Below, piece by piece: positions 35,012 to 44,055 of a stretch of 64,000 nucleotides of DNA (within the stretch, counting starts at the first letter, position 1; every line of letters begins with the position of its first letter). Source of the DNA: Alphaproteobacteria bacterium. Its GTDB lineage: Bacteria; Pseudomonadota; Alphaproteobacteria; JAVJVX01. Below the pieces are notes generated by a model. That model searched no databases, was not told the DNA's origin, and saw only the letters and a list, made by a program, of their open reading frames with translations. A program made the translations under genes and the position numbers. Location of the stretch: contig JAVJVX010000009.1 in assembly GCA_040220875.1 (NCBI GenBank), positions 186,001 to 250,000 of the forward strand, given 5' to 3'.

Positions 35012-36841
35012 ATGAACACCTCATCCCCGCCCGAAGAAAATGACGAATTTGGCCAGCACCTGGCCAAAATCGCGGAAAAGAGTCAAAAGCTGATTGTCGA
35101 CTTCCTCTCTCGCCGGGGCGGATCGGACCAATCCCCTGACTTGCAGCCGGACCCCCTGAACATCGGCGGACCGTTTCTGGAAATGACCACCCGTTTGATG
35201 TCCGACCCTGCCAAGCTGGCCAACGCCCAAATGGCCCTTTGGAAGGGATATCTGGATCTGTGGACTTCGACGGCCCAACGGATGATGGGAGAACCTGCGC
35301 CTTCGGTGGTCGAGCCCGAAAAAGGCGACAAGCGTTTTACCCACCCCGACTGGGAGGAAAACGCTGTCTTCGATTTTCTCAAGCAATCCTACCTGCTGTC
35401 GTCAAAATGGATGCTCGAGACTGTGAGGCAAGTTGACGGTCTTGACGAACAGGCGGCAAGAAAGGTCGATTTTTACACCCGCCAGTTCATTGACGCTCTG
35501 TCGCCGACAAACTTCGTGATGAGCAATCCCGAAGTGCTTCGCGCCACGCTGGAAAGCCACGGCGAGAACCTTCTCAAGGGACTCGAGAATCTCCTTACCG
35601 ATCTTGAACGAAGCAAGGGCCAGCAACTGCGGATCACCATGACCGATCCGAACGCTTTCAAGGTTGGCCAGGATCTGGCCGTGACGCCGGGCAAGGTCAT
35701 CTATCGAAATGACCTCATGGAGGTGATCCAGTACGCGCCGGCCACAGAGGAAGTCTACCAAACGCCCCTTCTGATCGTGCCGCCCTGGATTAATAAGTTT
35801 TACATCCTCGATCTTCGTCCCAAGAATTCATTTATAAAATGGGCGACCGAGCAAGGGTTTACGGTCTTCGCAATTTCGTGGGTCAACCCGGATTCCAGCC
35901 TCGGACAAAAAACTTTCGAGGATTATTTAAGCGAAGGCCCGCTGGCCGCCCTGGAGGTAATTCAGTCCATAACCGGAAGCGAAAGCATCAACGGCGTCGG
36001 CTACTGCCTCGGAGGAACGCTTTTGGCTATTGCCATGGCGTATCTGGAATCCAAGGGAAGCCCCATCATCGAATCCGGGACCTTTTTAACAACGATGATC
36101 GACTTCCAGGAAGCCGGTGAACTTGGCGTCTTTATCGACGAAGCTCAGTTGACTGCGCTGGAACAACAAATGAGCGAGCAGGGCTATCTCGACGGCGCGT
36201 CGATGGCCAATACGTTCAACCTGTTACGGGCAAACGACCTGATCTGGTCATTCGTAATCAATAACTATCTTCTTGGAAAAGAACCGTTCCCGTTTGATTT
36301 GCTGTATTGGAATTCGGACTCCACCCGTATGCCCGGAGCGATGCACAGCTTTTATCTTCGCAATATGTATCAGAAGAACCTGCTGACACGTCCGGGTGGC
36401 ATCTCGATGCTGGGAACACCGATAGACCTGTCAGGAATTACCTGCCCCGCGTTTTTCCTTTCCACGCGCGAAGACCATATAGCGCCTTGGAAATCGACAT
36501 TTTCCGGCGCAAAGATTCTTTCTGGCGAGACGCAGTTCGTACTTGCCGCATCCGGACATATCGCCGGTGTGGTCAACCCGCCGGAAAAGGGAAAATACTG
36601 TTTCTGGACAAACGGAAAACCGGCGGGAGAGCCAGGAAATTGGCTTGAGGCGGCGGAGCGGCAGGAAGGGTCCTGGTGGCCTTACTGGGGCAGGTGGATC
36701 GCCGAAAAATCGGGACCCAAGATCAGCGCCCCCCAGAGCCCTGGCAATCCGCAGTATACGCCGATCGCCGATGCGCCAGGTGAATATGTCCGGGTGCGAG
36801 CAGATTTGACAGCGGAAGAATTGAAGGCGCGAACGGCCTGA
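35012..36841 (+). CDS. phaC: Class I poly(3-hydroxyalkanoate) synthase
   Basis: A 609-residue PHA synthase. The N-terminal PhaC domain holds a helical stretch; the alpha/beta-hydrolase core shows VPPWINKFYILDL, the lipase-like box GYCLGG with the catalytic cysteine at 332, the catalytic aspartate in FFLSTREDHIAPW and the histidine in ASGHIAGVVNPP. It polymerises 3-hydroxyacyl-CoA into storage granules. No phaA, phaB or phasin gene is adjacent, so they lie elsewhere. Confidence 0.95.
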   Translation: MNTSSPPEENDEFGQHLAKIAEKSQKLIVDFLSRRGGSDQSPDLQPDPLNIGGPFLEMTTRLMSDPAKLANAQMALWKGYLDLWTSTAQRMMGEPAPSVVEPEKGDKRFTHPDWEENAVFDFLKQSYLLSSKWMLETVRQVDGLDEQAARKVDFYTRQFIDALSPTNFVMSNPEVLRATLESHGENLLKGLENLLTDLERSKGQQLRITMTDPNAFKVGQDLAVTPGKVIYRNDLMEVIQYAPATEEVYQTPLLIVPPWINKFYILDLRPKNSFIKWATEQGFTVFAISWVNPDSSLGQKTFEDYLSEGPLAALEVIQSITGSESINGVGYCLGGTLLAIAMAYLESKGSPIIESGTFLTTMIDFQEAGELGVFIDEAQLTALEQQMSEQGYLDGASMANTFNLLRANDLIWSFVINNYLLGKEPFPFDLLYWNSDSTRMPGAMHSFYLRNMYQKNLLTRPGGISMLGTPIDLSGITCPAFFLSTREDHIAPWKSTFSGAKILSGETQFVLAASGHIAGVVNPPEKGKYCFWTNGKPAGEPGNWLEAAERQEGSWWPYWGRWIAEKSGPKISAPQSPGNPQYTPIADAPGEYVRVRADLTAEELKARTA

Positions 36842-36869
36842 GCCTGCGCCCTTTCGGTCCGAGATTAGG

Positions 36870-37424
36870 TCAGTTGCCGGACGTCTGGCCCATATATTCC
36901 TGGGCAAGCGCCCAGTACTGGCGAGCGAGCGGAGAAAACTCCGCCCTCTCCTCGCTCGTCAGCTGACGCAGCCGCTTCGCCGGCGCGCCCGCCCAAAGCT
37001 CGCCTTCCGGCACGGTTTTTCCTGAAGTAACCAGGGCTCCCGCCGCCACCATCCCCTCCGTTTCGACGACAGCGCCGTCGAGAACCGTCGAGGACATGCC
37101 GATGAAGGATCGGGGCTGAGCGCAGCAGGCGTGAAGCACTGCCCGGTGTCCGACCGTAACCTCGTCACCAATTATCGTGGGGAGGTTCTTGCTCGAAACA
37201 TGGATGATCGTGCCGTCCTGGATATTTGACCTCGCTCCAATGCGGATGAAATTGACATCCCCGCGCAATACGGCACCAAACCACACGGAGGCTTCGGGAC
37301 CGACCTCCACATCTCCGATGATCACGGCACCCGGCGCGATGAAGGCCGTCGGATGGATCTTGGGCCAGCATCCTTTATAAGGGATTATTGTCCCGCCGCC
37401 GCACGGCGCATCAGAACTGTTCAT
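36870..37424 (-). CDS. Gamma-carbonic anhydrase family protein
   Basis: A 184-residue left-handed beta-helix protein of hexapeptide repeats (IIGDVEVGPEASVWFGAVLRGD). The three metal histidines of gamma-carbonic anhydrases are present: His75, His93 and His98. Many family members (YrdA, PaaY) have weak or other activities. GGGGA lies before the ATG, and the gap to argC is nine bases. Confidence 0.87.
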   Translation of the reverse strand: MNSSDAPCGGGTIIPYKGCWPKIHPTAFIAPGAVIIGDVEVGPEASVWFGAVLRGDVNFIRIGARSNIQDGTIIHVSSKNLPTIIGDEVTVGHRAVLHACCAQPRSFIGMSSTVLDGAVVETEGMVAAGALVTSGKTVPEGELWAGAPAKRLRQLTSEERAEFSPLARQYWALAQEYMGQTSGN

Positions 37425-37433
37425 CCTTATCCC

Positions 37434-38486
37434 CTACGGGAACAGTGGGGCCTGTTCAAGGCCCAGACCTTCCTCGAAACCAAGCATCAAATTCATGTTC
37501 TGGATGGCCTGTCCGGAAGCTCCCTTGACGAGGTTATCCAGAACAGAGAACAGGATTGCCCGGCCCTTTATGCGGTCCTCGAACACAGCGATGCGACATT
37601 GATTCGATCCCTTGACATGCCGCGTTGCCGGAACAAGGCCTTCGGAGAGGACCGAAACGAATTGCTCACTTGCATACGTTTCCTCAAGACATGACCTGAC
37701 TTCACTCACCGAAACCTGGCTCGACAATTTCACATAGATTGAGGACAAGATCCCCCGGACCATCGGCATGAGGTGTGGAGTAAAATTCACGGTGATATCC
37801 TGGCCAACGGCAAGTGACAGCTCCTGCTCTATCTCGGGCAAATGCCTATGGCTGGCAACTCCGTAAGGATGGACGCCTTCGGTCACTTCGGCAAAAAGGG
37901 TCGCCTCCTTTGCAGCGCGGCCGGCCCCGCTGACACCGGACTTGGCATCAATGATAATCCCTTCCGGCTCGACGAGCCCTGCCCGCAGCAAGGGAATCAA
38001 GGGCAAAAAGACAGAGGTCGGGTAACAGCCCGGATTGGCAACGAGCCGAGCTTCCCTAATTTGGGACCTCGCGATCTCGCTCAACCCGTATACGGCCGTT
38101 TTCTGCAGCCCGGGCGCATAATGCGCATGTCCATACCACTTCGCATAAAGGTCGGGATCTCGCAGGCGGAAATCGGCCGACAGATCGATCAGCCTCAGCG
38201 TCTCGGGCAGGCCGGCGACAACCTCCTGGGTGGTTCCGTGCGGGAGAGCGCAAAAACAGAAGTCGATCTCAGACCAATTCACGTCTTCTATTCTCGTCAG
38301 CCTGGGCAGATCTTTCAACGAAAGGTGGGGGAAGACGTCGCTGAGCTCGGCACCCGCTCGCCTGTCGGCCGTAAGCGCGGTAATCCGTGCGAGTGGATGG
38401 CCATTCAGCAGCCGTACCAACTCCGCCCCGGTGTAGCCACTGGCACCCAAGATAGCGATATTCGCGGATTCTGAAGCTTTTAACAT
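37434..38486 (-). CDS. argC: N-acetyl-gamma-glutamyl-phosphate reductase
   Basis: A 350-residue ArgC of arginine synthesis. The NADP motif GASGYTGAELVRLL is near residue 14, the catalytic cysteine is in VANPGCYPTSV, and the substrate stretch is GVHPYGVASHRHLPEIEQEL. It reduces N-acetylglutamyl phosphate to the semialdehyde. It follows rpsI on the same strand, a common alphaproteobacterial order (rplM-rpsI-argC). Confidence 0.94.
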   Translation of the reverse strand: MLKASESANIAILGASGYTGAELVRLLNGHPLARITALTADRRAGAELSDVFPHLSLKDLPRLTRIEDVNWSEIDFCFCALPHGTTQEVVAGLPETLRLIDLSADFRLRDPDLYAKWYGHAHYAPGLQKTAVYGLSEIARSQIREARLVANPGCYPTSVFLPLIPLLRAGLVEPEGIIIDAKSGVSGAGRAAKEATLFAEVTEGVHPYGVASHRHLPEIEQELSLAVGQDITVNFTPHLMPMVRGILSSIYVKLSSQVSVSEVRSCLEETYASEQFVSVLSEGLVPATRHVKGSNQCRIAVFEDRIKGRAILFSVLDNLVKGASGQAIQNMNLMLGFEEGLGLEQAPLFP

Positions 38487-38593
38487 CAGGCACGTGTCCC
38501 AGACGCCAACTCTTTTCCAAGGTTGGGAGTGCTGACCGGGGACTGAAGGCGCGAGCGGATCTTTCGGCCGGATACTTTCCCCAGTGTCGGGAT

Positions 38594-39085
38594 TTAGCGC
38601 TTCGAGAACTGGAAGCTGCGGCGGGCCTTCCTGCGGCCATACTTCTTTCGCTCAACCACGCGGGGATCTCGCGTGAGAAACCCGCCCTTCTTGAGGGCCG
38701 AGCGCAGTCCGGGCTCAAAGGCGACCAGAGCCCGGGAAAGCCCGTGGCGCAATGCGCCAGCCTGCCCGGACAGCCCCCCGCCGGAAACCGTGCAAACGAC
38801 ATCAAATTCGGTATCGCGCTCAGTCGCAACCACCGGCTGTCGGATTACCGCCTGCAATGTGGGTCTCGGGAAGTATTCAGCCGAGTCCTTTCCGTTCACC
38901 GTGATCCGCCCGGATCCAGGCTTGATCCACACGCGTGCGACAGACGATTTCCGCTTCCCGGTCCCATATGACCTTCCGAGTTTATCGCGCACCGGTTCGG
39001 TCGAAATGGCGGAAGCCTGTTCGATAGCCGTGCCGCTAATTCCGGCCGGCGCCACATCTCCAAGCGTTGGTGTCTCGTCGCTCAT
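38594..39085 (-). CDS. rpsI: 30S ribosomal protein S9
   Basis: A 163-residue S9. The conserved core starts at [14 protein letters not shown], and the C-terminus is the usual basic tail [19 protein letters not shown] whose end reaches the ribosomal P site. It has an N-terminal extension of about 35 residues compared with E. coli, as in many alphaproteobacteria. The ATG at 39085 follows the rplM stop by one base, better than the in-frame ATG at 39103, which overlaps rplM. Confidence 0.95.
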   Translation of the reverse strand: MSDETPTLGDVAPAGISGTAIEQASAISTEPVRDKLGRSYGTGKRKSSVARVWIKPGSGRITVNGKDSAEYFPRPTLQAVIRQPVVATERDTEFDVVCTVSGGGLSGQAGALRHGLSRALVAFEPGLRSALKKGGFLTRDPRVVERKKYGRRKARRSFQFSKR

Positions 39086-39086
39086 C

Positions 39087-39548
39087 TTATCGGGTCCTGG
39101 CATTCTTGGAGTTCATCGCGGCGATATCCAGAACTTCTGGCGCCTGGGCTTCATGCGGGTGTTCCGCCCCTGAATAGACCTTCAGCTTTTTCATCTGAGC
39201 CCGCCCAAGGGGTGTGCGCGGGACCATTCGACGGACCGCATTCAGGATCAGGTCTTCCGCGCGATGCTCGCGCACTTCGTCGAGGGTCCGCTCCTTGATC
39301 CCTCCCGGATATCCCGTATGCCAGAAGAACTTTTCGTCCGTGCCCTTATTCCCCGTCAACCGGACCTTGTCCGCATTGATCACTACGATATGATCACCGC
39401 AATCGATATGGGGCGTATAGCTGGGCTTATGCTTCCCCCGCAGGCGGCTGGCAATTTGGGTTGCCAAGCGGCCCAGAATCAGCCCGTCCGCGTCCACCAC
39501 GTACCATTTTCTTTCAATTTCTGACGGTTTTGCTGAATATGTCCGCAT
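39087..39548 (-). CDS. rplM: 50S ribosomal protein L13
   Basis: A 153-residue L13, beginning [20 protein letters not shown], with GLLATQ-like [20 protein letters not shown] and the signature [13 protein letters not shown]. It joins 23S rRNA early in assembly. It is first in the operon with rpsI. Confidence 0.96.
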   Translation of the reverse strand: MRTYSAKPSEIERKWYVVDADGLILGRLATQIASRLRGKHKPSYTPHIDCGDHIVVINADKVRLTGNKGTDEKFFWHTGYPGGIKERTLDEVREHRAEDLILNAVRRMVPRTPLGRAQMKKLKVYSGAEHPHEAQAPEVLDIAAMNSKNARTR

Positions 39549-39599
39549 CGTCCACTTCCCTTGAGGCGCATCGGCAGCCCTGCTGCCAAGGCCGCGCCA

Positions 39600-39626
39600 G
39601 TATTAGCACCAGGCGGCGAGAGTCAA
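39600..39626 (-). promoter_or_regulatory. Likely rplM-rpsI promoter
   Basis: On the minus strand a TTGACT box (39621-39626) is followed after 15-17 bases by CTAATACT. It lies about 52 bases upstream of rplM. Box quality is good at -35 and fair at -10. Confidence 0.5.
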
Positions 39627-39769
39627 GGGAATATTGTGCCCGGATTTGATATTTCTTACGTGTTTTCATAGTTTTAGATATGCGGTTTCATATTACCTCA
39701 CCTCGCCACTCACATCCGAGGTACGTCACATTCCGGCCCTCCTCCGGCCAATAAAGGAAAGGCATCCTT

Positions 39770-40561
39770 ATGGCCCAGAACCTAAAGCTCAAATACACCA
39801 GTTCGACAGGCATCGCCGAGATCGTCCTCGATCGTCCGGATGCCCGAAATGCCCTCTCCTACGCTCTACTGACGGAACTCGAGGCAACGCTACGGGATGT
39901 ACGCGAAAATCCGGAAATCAGGGTGCTTGTCATAAGTGCCACCGGGCCCGTGTTCAGCGCGGGCCATGACCTGAAAGAGCTCCTGGCGGCAGATGACCCG
40001 GAATTCCACCGACAAACATTTTCCCTTTGCTCCCGTGTGATGAGCGCCTTTCCCGAATTGCCCCAGCCCATCATCGTCCAGGTTCAGGGCCCTGCCACCG
40101 CCGCCGGTTGCCAGATGGTCGCGGCCGCGGATCTGGCCGTCAGTTCAACCGATGCGAAGTTCAGCACACCCGGAGTGAATATCGGCCTTTTTTGCGCGAC
40201 GCCAATGGTTCCGATCTCACGGAGTGTTGCTCAGAAACAGGCGATGGAAATGCTTTTGACAGGCGATTGGATTGACGCTCCTACAGCGAAAGCCATCGGG
40301 CTGATCAACCAGTTCACGGCGCCAGGCAATCTCCGGGAATTGGTATGGGCGCTGGCCGAGAAAATTGCGGCCAAACCGCGCCGCGTCATACAGGAAGGAA
40401 AGGCCGCATTTTACGCCCAGCGCGGAAAATCGCTCCTCCAGGCCTACGAAATGACGACCGGGATTATGGTTGATAACATGGGTAAACCGGAAGCGATTGA
40501 AGGGATCTCCGCCTTTTTGGAAAAAAGGGCACCCAACTGGAAAGTCGGCATCGACCACTAG
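39770..40561 (+). CDS. Enoyl-CoA hydratase/isomerase family protein (ECHDC3-like)
   Basis: A 263-residue crotonase-fold protein: LDRPDARNALSYALLTEL, FSAGHDLKELL and GPATAAGCQM. The two glutamates used by true enoyl-CoA hydratases are not present: their positions read GCQM and TPGVN. This pattern is that of the ECHDC3-like branch, whose activity is unclear, so ordinary beta-oxidation hydratase activity should not be assumed. It is seven bases upstream of the CoA-binding gene. Confidence 0.86.
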   Translation: MAQNLKLKYTSSTGIAEIVLDRPDARNALSYALLTELEATLRDVRENPEIRVLVISATGPVFSAGHDLKELLAADDPEFHRQTFSLCSRVMSAFPELPQPIIVQVQGPATAAGCQMVAAADLAVSSTDAKFSTPGVNIGLFCATPMVPISRSVAQKQAMEMLLTGDWIDAPTAKAIGLINQFTAPGNLRELVWALAEKIAAKPRRVIQEGKAAFYAQRGKSLLQAYEMTTGIMVDNMGKPEAIEGISAFLEKRAPNWKVGIDH

Positions 40562-40567
40562 AGAAAA

Positions 40568-41080
40568 GTGATTTTGAAAAGCTCGGACTCAATGGCGCCT
40601 TCTGTCGACACGTTCTCTATCCTAAAACGTGCCAAGCGAATCGCTGTGGTCGGCGCAAGCAACAAGCAAACGCGTGCCAGTTATTTCGTCATGAAATACA
40701 TGACGACCAAGGGGTATGAGATTTTTCCCGTCAATCCTCATCTCGCGGGAACGGTCATTCTGGGAAGAACGGTCTGTAGCAGCCTCCTCGAAACCCCGCC
40801 CGAAACGATTGACATCGTTGATATTTTCCGGCGGCCTGAAGAGGTCCCCGGTATTGTGGATGAAGCCATAGAAATTGGCGCCGGGGCAATATGGATGCAA
40901 CTCGGAATAAAAAATGATACCGCTGCTCTCAAAGCAGCAGCGGCGGGACTTGACGTCGTTCAGGACAGATGCCTGAAAATCGAATACGGGCGATACAGTG
41001 GAGAGATGGGCTGGGGCGGCATGAATACCGGCGTGATCAGCAACAGACGTACAAGGAAACTGGACTATGGCCGGAAATAA
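40568..41080 (+). CDS. CoA-binding domain protein (YccU type)
   Basis: A 170-residue Rossmann-type CoA-binding protein. It has RIAVVGASNKQTRASYFVMKYM near residue 24, YEIFPVNP and IDIVDIFRRPEEVP, ending with IEYGRYSGEMGWGGMNTG. The GTG start at 40568 follows the crotonase stop; the ATG at 40592 is equally possible since neither has a strong ribosome site. It overlaps metY by 14 bases. The family has no settled function. Confidence 0.83.
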   Translation: MILKSSDSMAPSVDTFSILKRAKRIAVVGASNKQTRASYFVMKYMTTKGYEIFPVNPHLAGTVILGRTVCSSLLETPPETIDIVDIFRRPEEVPGIVDEAIEIGAGAIWMQLGIKNDTAALKAAAAGLDVVQDRCLKIEYGRYSGEMGWGGMNTGVISNRRTRKLDYGRK

Positions 41081-42353
41081 AGAGGAATTCGGGTTCGAAA
41101 CAAAAGCGATCCACGCGGGTGCTGCGCCGGACCCGACCACAGGCGCGCGCAATACGCCAATCTATCAGACAACTTCGTATGTTTTTGAAGATGTCGAGCA
41201 CGCGGCATCGCTCTTCAACCTCGAGACCCTGGGATTCATTTATACGCGGCTCACTAACCCGACGGTCTCTGTCCTGGAAGAACGGATTGCGACGCTGGAA
41301 GGTGGAATCGGCGCCTGTGCGACGGCATCTGGCCACTCCGCCCAGATGGTTACTCTCTTTAATCTCCTGGAAGAGGGCGACGAATTTTTAGCTTCAACTG
41401 CTTTATACGGAGGTTCGATCAATCAGTTCTCGCACACGTTCAAGCGCTTCGGGTGGCACGTCAGGTTCGTCGACCCCGACCACCCAGAGAACTTCAGGAA
41501 AGCCCTGACCCCCCGCACGAAGGCAATCTTCATCGAAACACTAGCCAATCCGGGCGGAGTTATTGTCGATCTCGAAGCCGTCGCAAACATCGCTCACGAA
41601 GCCGGCGTTCCCCTGATCGTGGATAACACGATGGCAACACCGTATTTGAGCCGGCCGTTCGACTGGGGCGCTGACCTCGTCGTCCACTCGACAACAAAAT
41701 TCCTCTCGGGGCATGGCACCTCCCTTGGTGGTGCGGTCGTGGACTCCGGAAAGTTCGACTGGGCGAAAGATGGAAAGTACCCGTTTTTGACAGACCCGGA
41801 TCCGGGCTATCACGGCCTTAAATTCTATGAAACCTTCGGCGAACTGGCATTCACCTTCAAATCAAAAGCCGTCGGCTTGCGCGATCTCGGCCCTGCCATG
41901 GCGCCAATGAATGCGTTTATGACCATTACCGGAATTGAGACGCTGCACGTCCGAATGGACCGACACGTGGAGAACGCTTTAACGGTCGCCGAGTTTCTTG
42001 AGGGTCACCCGAGAGTGTCCTGGGTTTCCTATGCCGGCCTCAAATCCAGCCCCTATTACGCCTTAGCGAGGAAATATCTCCCGAAGGGGGCCGGTTCCGT
42101 CTTTACCTTCGGGGTCAAGGGGGGCTACGAGGCAGGCGTGAAAATCGTCGAAAATATGGAGATTTTCAGCCACCTCGCGAATATTGGTGACACACGAAGC
42201 CTGATCATCCACCCCGCTTCGACCACCCACCGCCAACTTGACGAGGCTGCTCAGGAGAGAGCCGGCGCGGGTCCCAACGTCGTACGCGTTTCGATCGGAC
42301 TCGAGTCCGTCAACGACCTGATACGGGATCTGGATCAGGCACTCGGCCGATAA
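41067..42353 (+). CDS. metY: O-acetylhomoserine sulfhydrylase
   Basis: A 428-residue PLP enzyme of the Cys/Met metabolism family. It shows NTPIYQTTSYVFEDVEHA, TRLTNPTVSVLEERI, and the PLP-lysine motif HSTTKFLSGHGTSLGG. It makes homocysteine from O-acetylhomoserine and sulfide. AAGGA lies before the ATG. The upstream overlap with the CoA-binding gene implies coupled translation. I looked for a SAM riboswitch ahead of the three-gene unit and did not find one. Confidence 0.93.
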   Translation: MAGNKEEFGFETKAIHAGAAPDPTTGARNTPIYQTTSYVFEDVEHAASLFNLETLGFIYTRLTNPTVSVLEERIATLEGGIGACATASGHSAQMVTLFNLLEEGDEFLASTALYGGSINQFSHTFKRFGWHVRFVDPDHPENFRKALTPRTKAIFIETLANPGGVIVDLEAVANIAHEAGVPLIVDNTMATPYLSRPFDWGADLVVHSTTKFLSGHGTSLGGAVVDSGKFDWAKDGKYPFLTDPDPGYHGLKFYETFGELAFTFKSKAVGLRDLGPAMAPMNAFMTITGIETLHVRMDRHVENALTVAEFLEGHPRVSWVSYAGLKSSPYYALARKYLPKGAGSVFTFGVKGGYEAGVKIVENMEIFSHLANIGDTRSLIIHPASTTHRQLDEAAQERAGAGPNVVRVSIGLESVNDLIRDLDQALGR

Positions 42354-42361
42354 CATCCAAA

Positions 42362-42682
42362 TCAGATTGTCTCGCGGTTCACCCATTCGAGGAAAGCGCT
42401 GTTCCCGCCCTCGATTGCCAATGACACGATACAAGGACAATCGTAACTGTGCAGGCTCTTGATCCGGTCTGTGACAGTCCTAACCAATTTTTCTTTGGTC
42501 TTGGCAATCAGCACAGCCTCCGTGTCCTCGACTACCTTGCCCTTCCAACGGTAGAGGGATGAGGCATTTCCGATGATATTCGCACAGGCGATCAGCTCTT
42601 CCTCAAGAAGAACTCTCGCGACCCTATCGGCCTCTTCTTTGGATCCGCAGGTCACGTAGACAAGTCCGGCATTCTCCGCCAC
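42362..42682 (-). CDS. cutA: Divalent-cation tolerance protein CutA
   Basis: A 106-residue CutA1 trimer-forming protein: VYVTCGSKEEADRVARVLLEEELIAC, then SLYRWKGKVVEDTEAVLIAKT and the ending FLEWVNRETI. CutA is linked to copper tolerance in E. coli but its role is still unclear. It converges with metY with eight bases between stops. It marks the last core gene before the prophage remnant. Confidence 0.93.
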   Translation of the reverse strand: MAENAGLVYVTCGSKEEADRVARVLLEEELIACANIIGNASSLYRWKGKVVEDTEAVLIAKTKEKLVRTVTDRIKSLHSYDCPCIVSLAIEGGNSAFLEWVNRETI

Positions 42683-42709
42683 AAAGTCCTCCGATCACTT
42701 TCTGACATA

Positions 42710-43105
42710 TCAAGATTTCACACGTCTCCATTTATCGAAACTTCTGCCCGCCGTGTAACCCAAATATCCTGAACCGAAAAGCCACCACATCGGCTCCGGT
42801 ATTGCCGCCAGCCACGCCTGAACACCGATCGAGATCTTTCCCGCCGCTTCTGGTGCAAAGACATGGAGAATTCCTACCGGCATGGCCATCAGGATAAACG
42901 CGTAAACAACATAAAGGAATGTCGGGCGCGCCCGGCTCGTCCACGGGTCGGGGGATCTCGCCTCTGCGAGAATTGCTGAAAGCTGCGCCTCAGCATCCTT
43001 AAGACGGCCATCTGCCTTCGCTTCAACAAGTGCTCTCCTGGCCTTTGCCTGCTCGGCAGGGTCTGGCCAAACTCTTTCCAACAAAGCTTCCGCGAACTCG
43101 AATAC
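42710..43105 (-). pseudogene. 3TM holin (GTA_holin_3TM type), missing its start
   Basis: The frame encodes FEFAEALLERVWPDPAEQAK, a helical charged stretch, DPWTSRARPTFLYVVYAFIL, two further hydrophobic segments and WWLFGSGYLGYTAGRSFDKW. This is the phage/GTA 3TM holin, which makes pores for host lysis. No start codon or ribosome site of its own is visible: upstream the frame runs into terminase sequence read in the wrong frame. The N-terminus has probably been lost in a deletion that joined it to the terminase gene. Confidence 0.72.
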
Positions 43106-43679
43106 CCTCGACGGTGAGCCGCTCCGATTTCCATGCGTCGTTGTTTTGCGCCATGGAAAACAGGTCGTGGCCGTGATTGCGGCCCCGTGGAGTAAAGGCG
43201 AAGACGGCCCACCCGTCGTTTTCAGCAAGAATTGGCCGAATGAAATCCCACGCTGCAGGGTCCGCCAAGGCGAATTCCGAGAACACGACGCCGACCGGGT
43301 TCGCCCCCACAAGGCTGTTGTAATTATCCGAGCCGCATACCTGCCAGATAGAGCCACACTTGAGCTCGATTTTCATTTCGGACCCGTTTGTCGCCCGTCG
43401 AATTGATGGCGGGAAGACCTGGTCGATCACCCGTCGTCCAGTGCTGTCAATTGCGTCCCAGACCACCCGGCGCCCCTGCACATTGGTCGGAAGCATATGC
43501 CAGTACGTGCCCACACGACGGTGTGCGGCGACCGCCGTCCAGTTCAGGCAAAGACTCTCCTTCCCTGCGCGGCGATGCCAAAGGGCGACCGCGCGTTTCC
43601 CTCCGCTTTCGAGAAAGTGCCAAACTGGGAGCTGGTAACCTCGCGGCGCCCAGTCGTTTGGAAGGGAAATCTCGAGCAT
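43106..43679 (-). pseudogene. Terminase large subunit, N-terminal ATPase part only
   Basis: About 190 residues of a phage DNA-packaging ATPase: RGYQLPVWHFLESGGKRAVAL, the Walker A-like WHRRAGKESL, the Walker B-like VGVVFSEFAL and the coupling region VFAFTPRGRNHGHDLF. After ERLTVEGI the terminase sequence stops and holin sequence follows in another frame, so the nuclease domain is absent. The ATG at 43679 is preceded not by a ribosome site but by the T-run of a terminator. It is surely non-functional as a motor. Confidence 0.78.
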
Positions 43680-43684
43680 CGGGC

Positions 43685-43711
43685 AAAAAAACGCCCGGTT
43701 TGTACCGGGCG
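43685..43711 (-). terminator. Rho-independent terminator after the small-paralogue array
   Basis: On the minus strand an eight-base stem (CGCCCGGT/ACCGGGCG) with a four-base loop is followed by seven T residues. It lies 32 bases after the last paralogue and ends six bases before the terminase start. This is the strongest terminator in the prophage region. Confidence 0.85.
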
Positions 43712-43742
43712 TTTCCAAAATTCGGGCTGACTGTTTCGCTTT

Positions 43743-43946
43743 TCAGGCCGCAGGCTCGTAGACCCCGTCGGCATATCCGACCGTTCTGTCTTTCCCTTTC
43801 AGACCATCCGCCACGATGTAAATCTTTTCCGCCTCGAAATCATCGGGCAGTAACATCAAAAGATTCACATTGTTCTGCGCGATGCATACCCAGCTTCGTG
43901 GGCTCCCCGAGTGGGGATCCGAACCATTCACCACAAAAAGCTTCAT
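43743..43946 (-). CDS. Prophage small protein, MKLFxVNG paralogue 1
   Basis: A 67-residue protein of unknown function, starting MKLFVVNGSD, with SWVCIAQN, LLPDDFEAEKI and VADGLKGKDRTVGYADG. It shares the same plan as three other genes in this array: an N-terminal MK-hydrophobic-F-x-hydrophobic-NG strand, a Ser-Trp-hydrophobic strand ending in Ala, a Leu/Pro/acidic middle and a V-x-DG-x-x-G turn. It is closest to paralogue 2. GGGGAG precedes the ATG by five bases. No signal peptide, membrane segment or cysteine pair. Confidence 0.7.
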   Translation of the reverse strand: MKLFVVNGSDPHSGSPRSWVCIAQNNVNLLMLLPDDFEAEKIYIVADGLKGKDRTVGYADGVYEPAA

Positions 43947-44055
43947 TCTCACTCCCCTTCGACATTGCCGCGTTTAGGCGCTGACCCGTGGCGGAGGTCT
44001 TACCACGCCCAATTCGCGGGCTCAACCAACCCAGGCTCTGTCGAGAGGCCGGACC

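Noticed and set aside
39549-39769. SAM riboswitch ahead of the crotonase-CoA-binding-metY unit
   Set aside because: I looked for SAM-II-like conserved blocks and saw none; the region only holds the divergent promoters.
42690-42720. Second copy of the tRNA-Pro 3' end as left attachment site
   Set aside because: I compared the tRNA end with the bases after cutA and found no match longer than a few bases.
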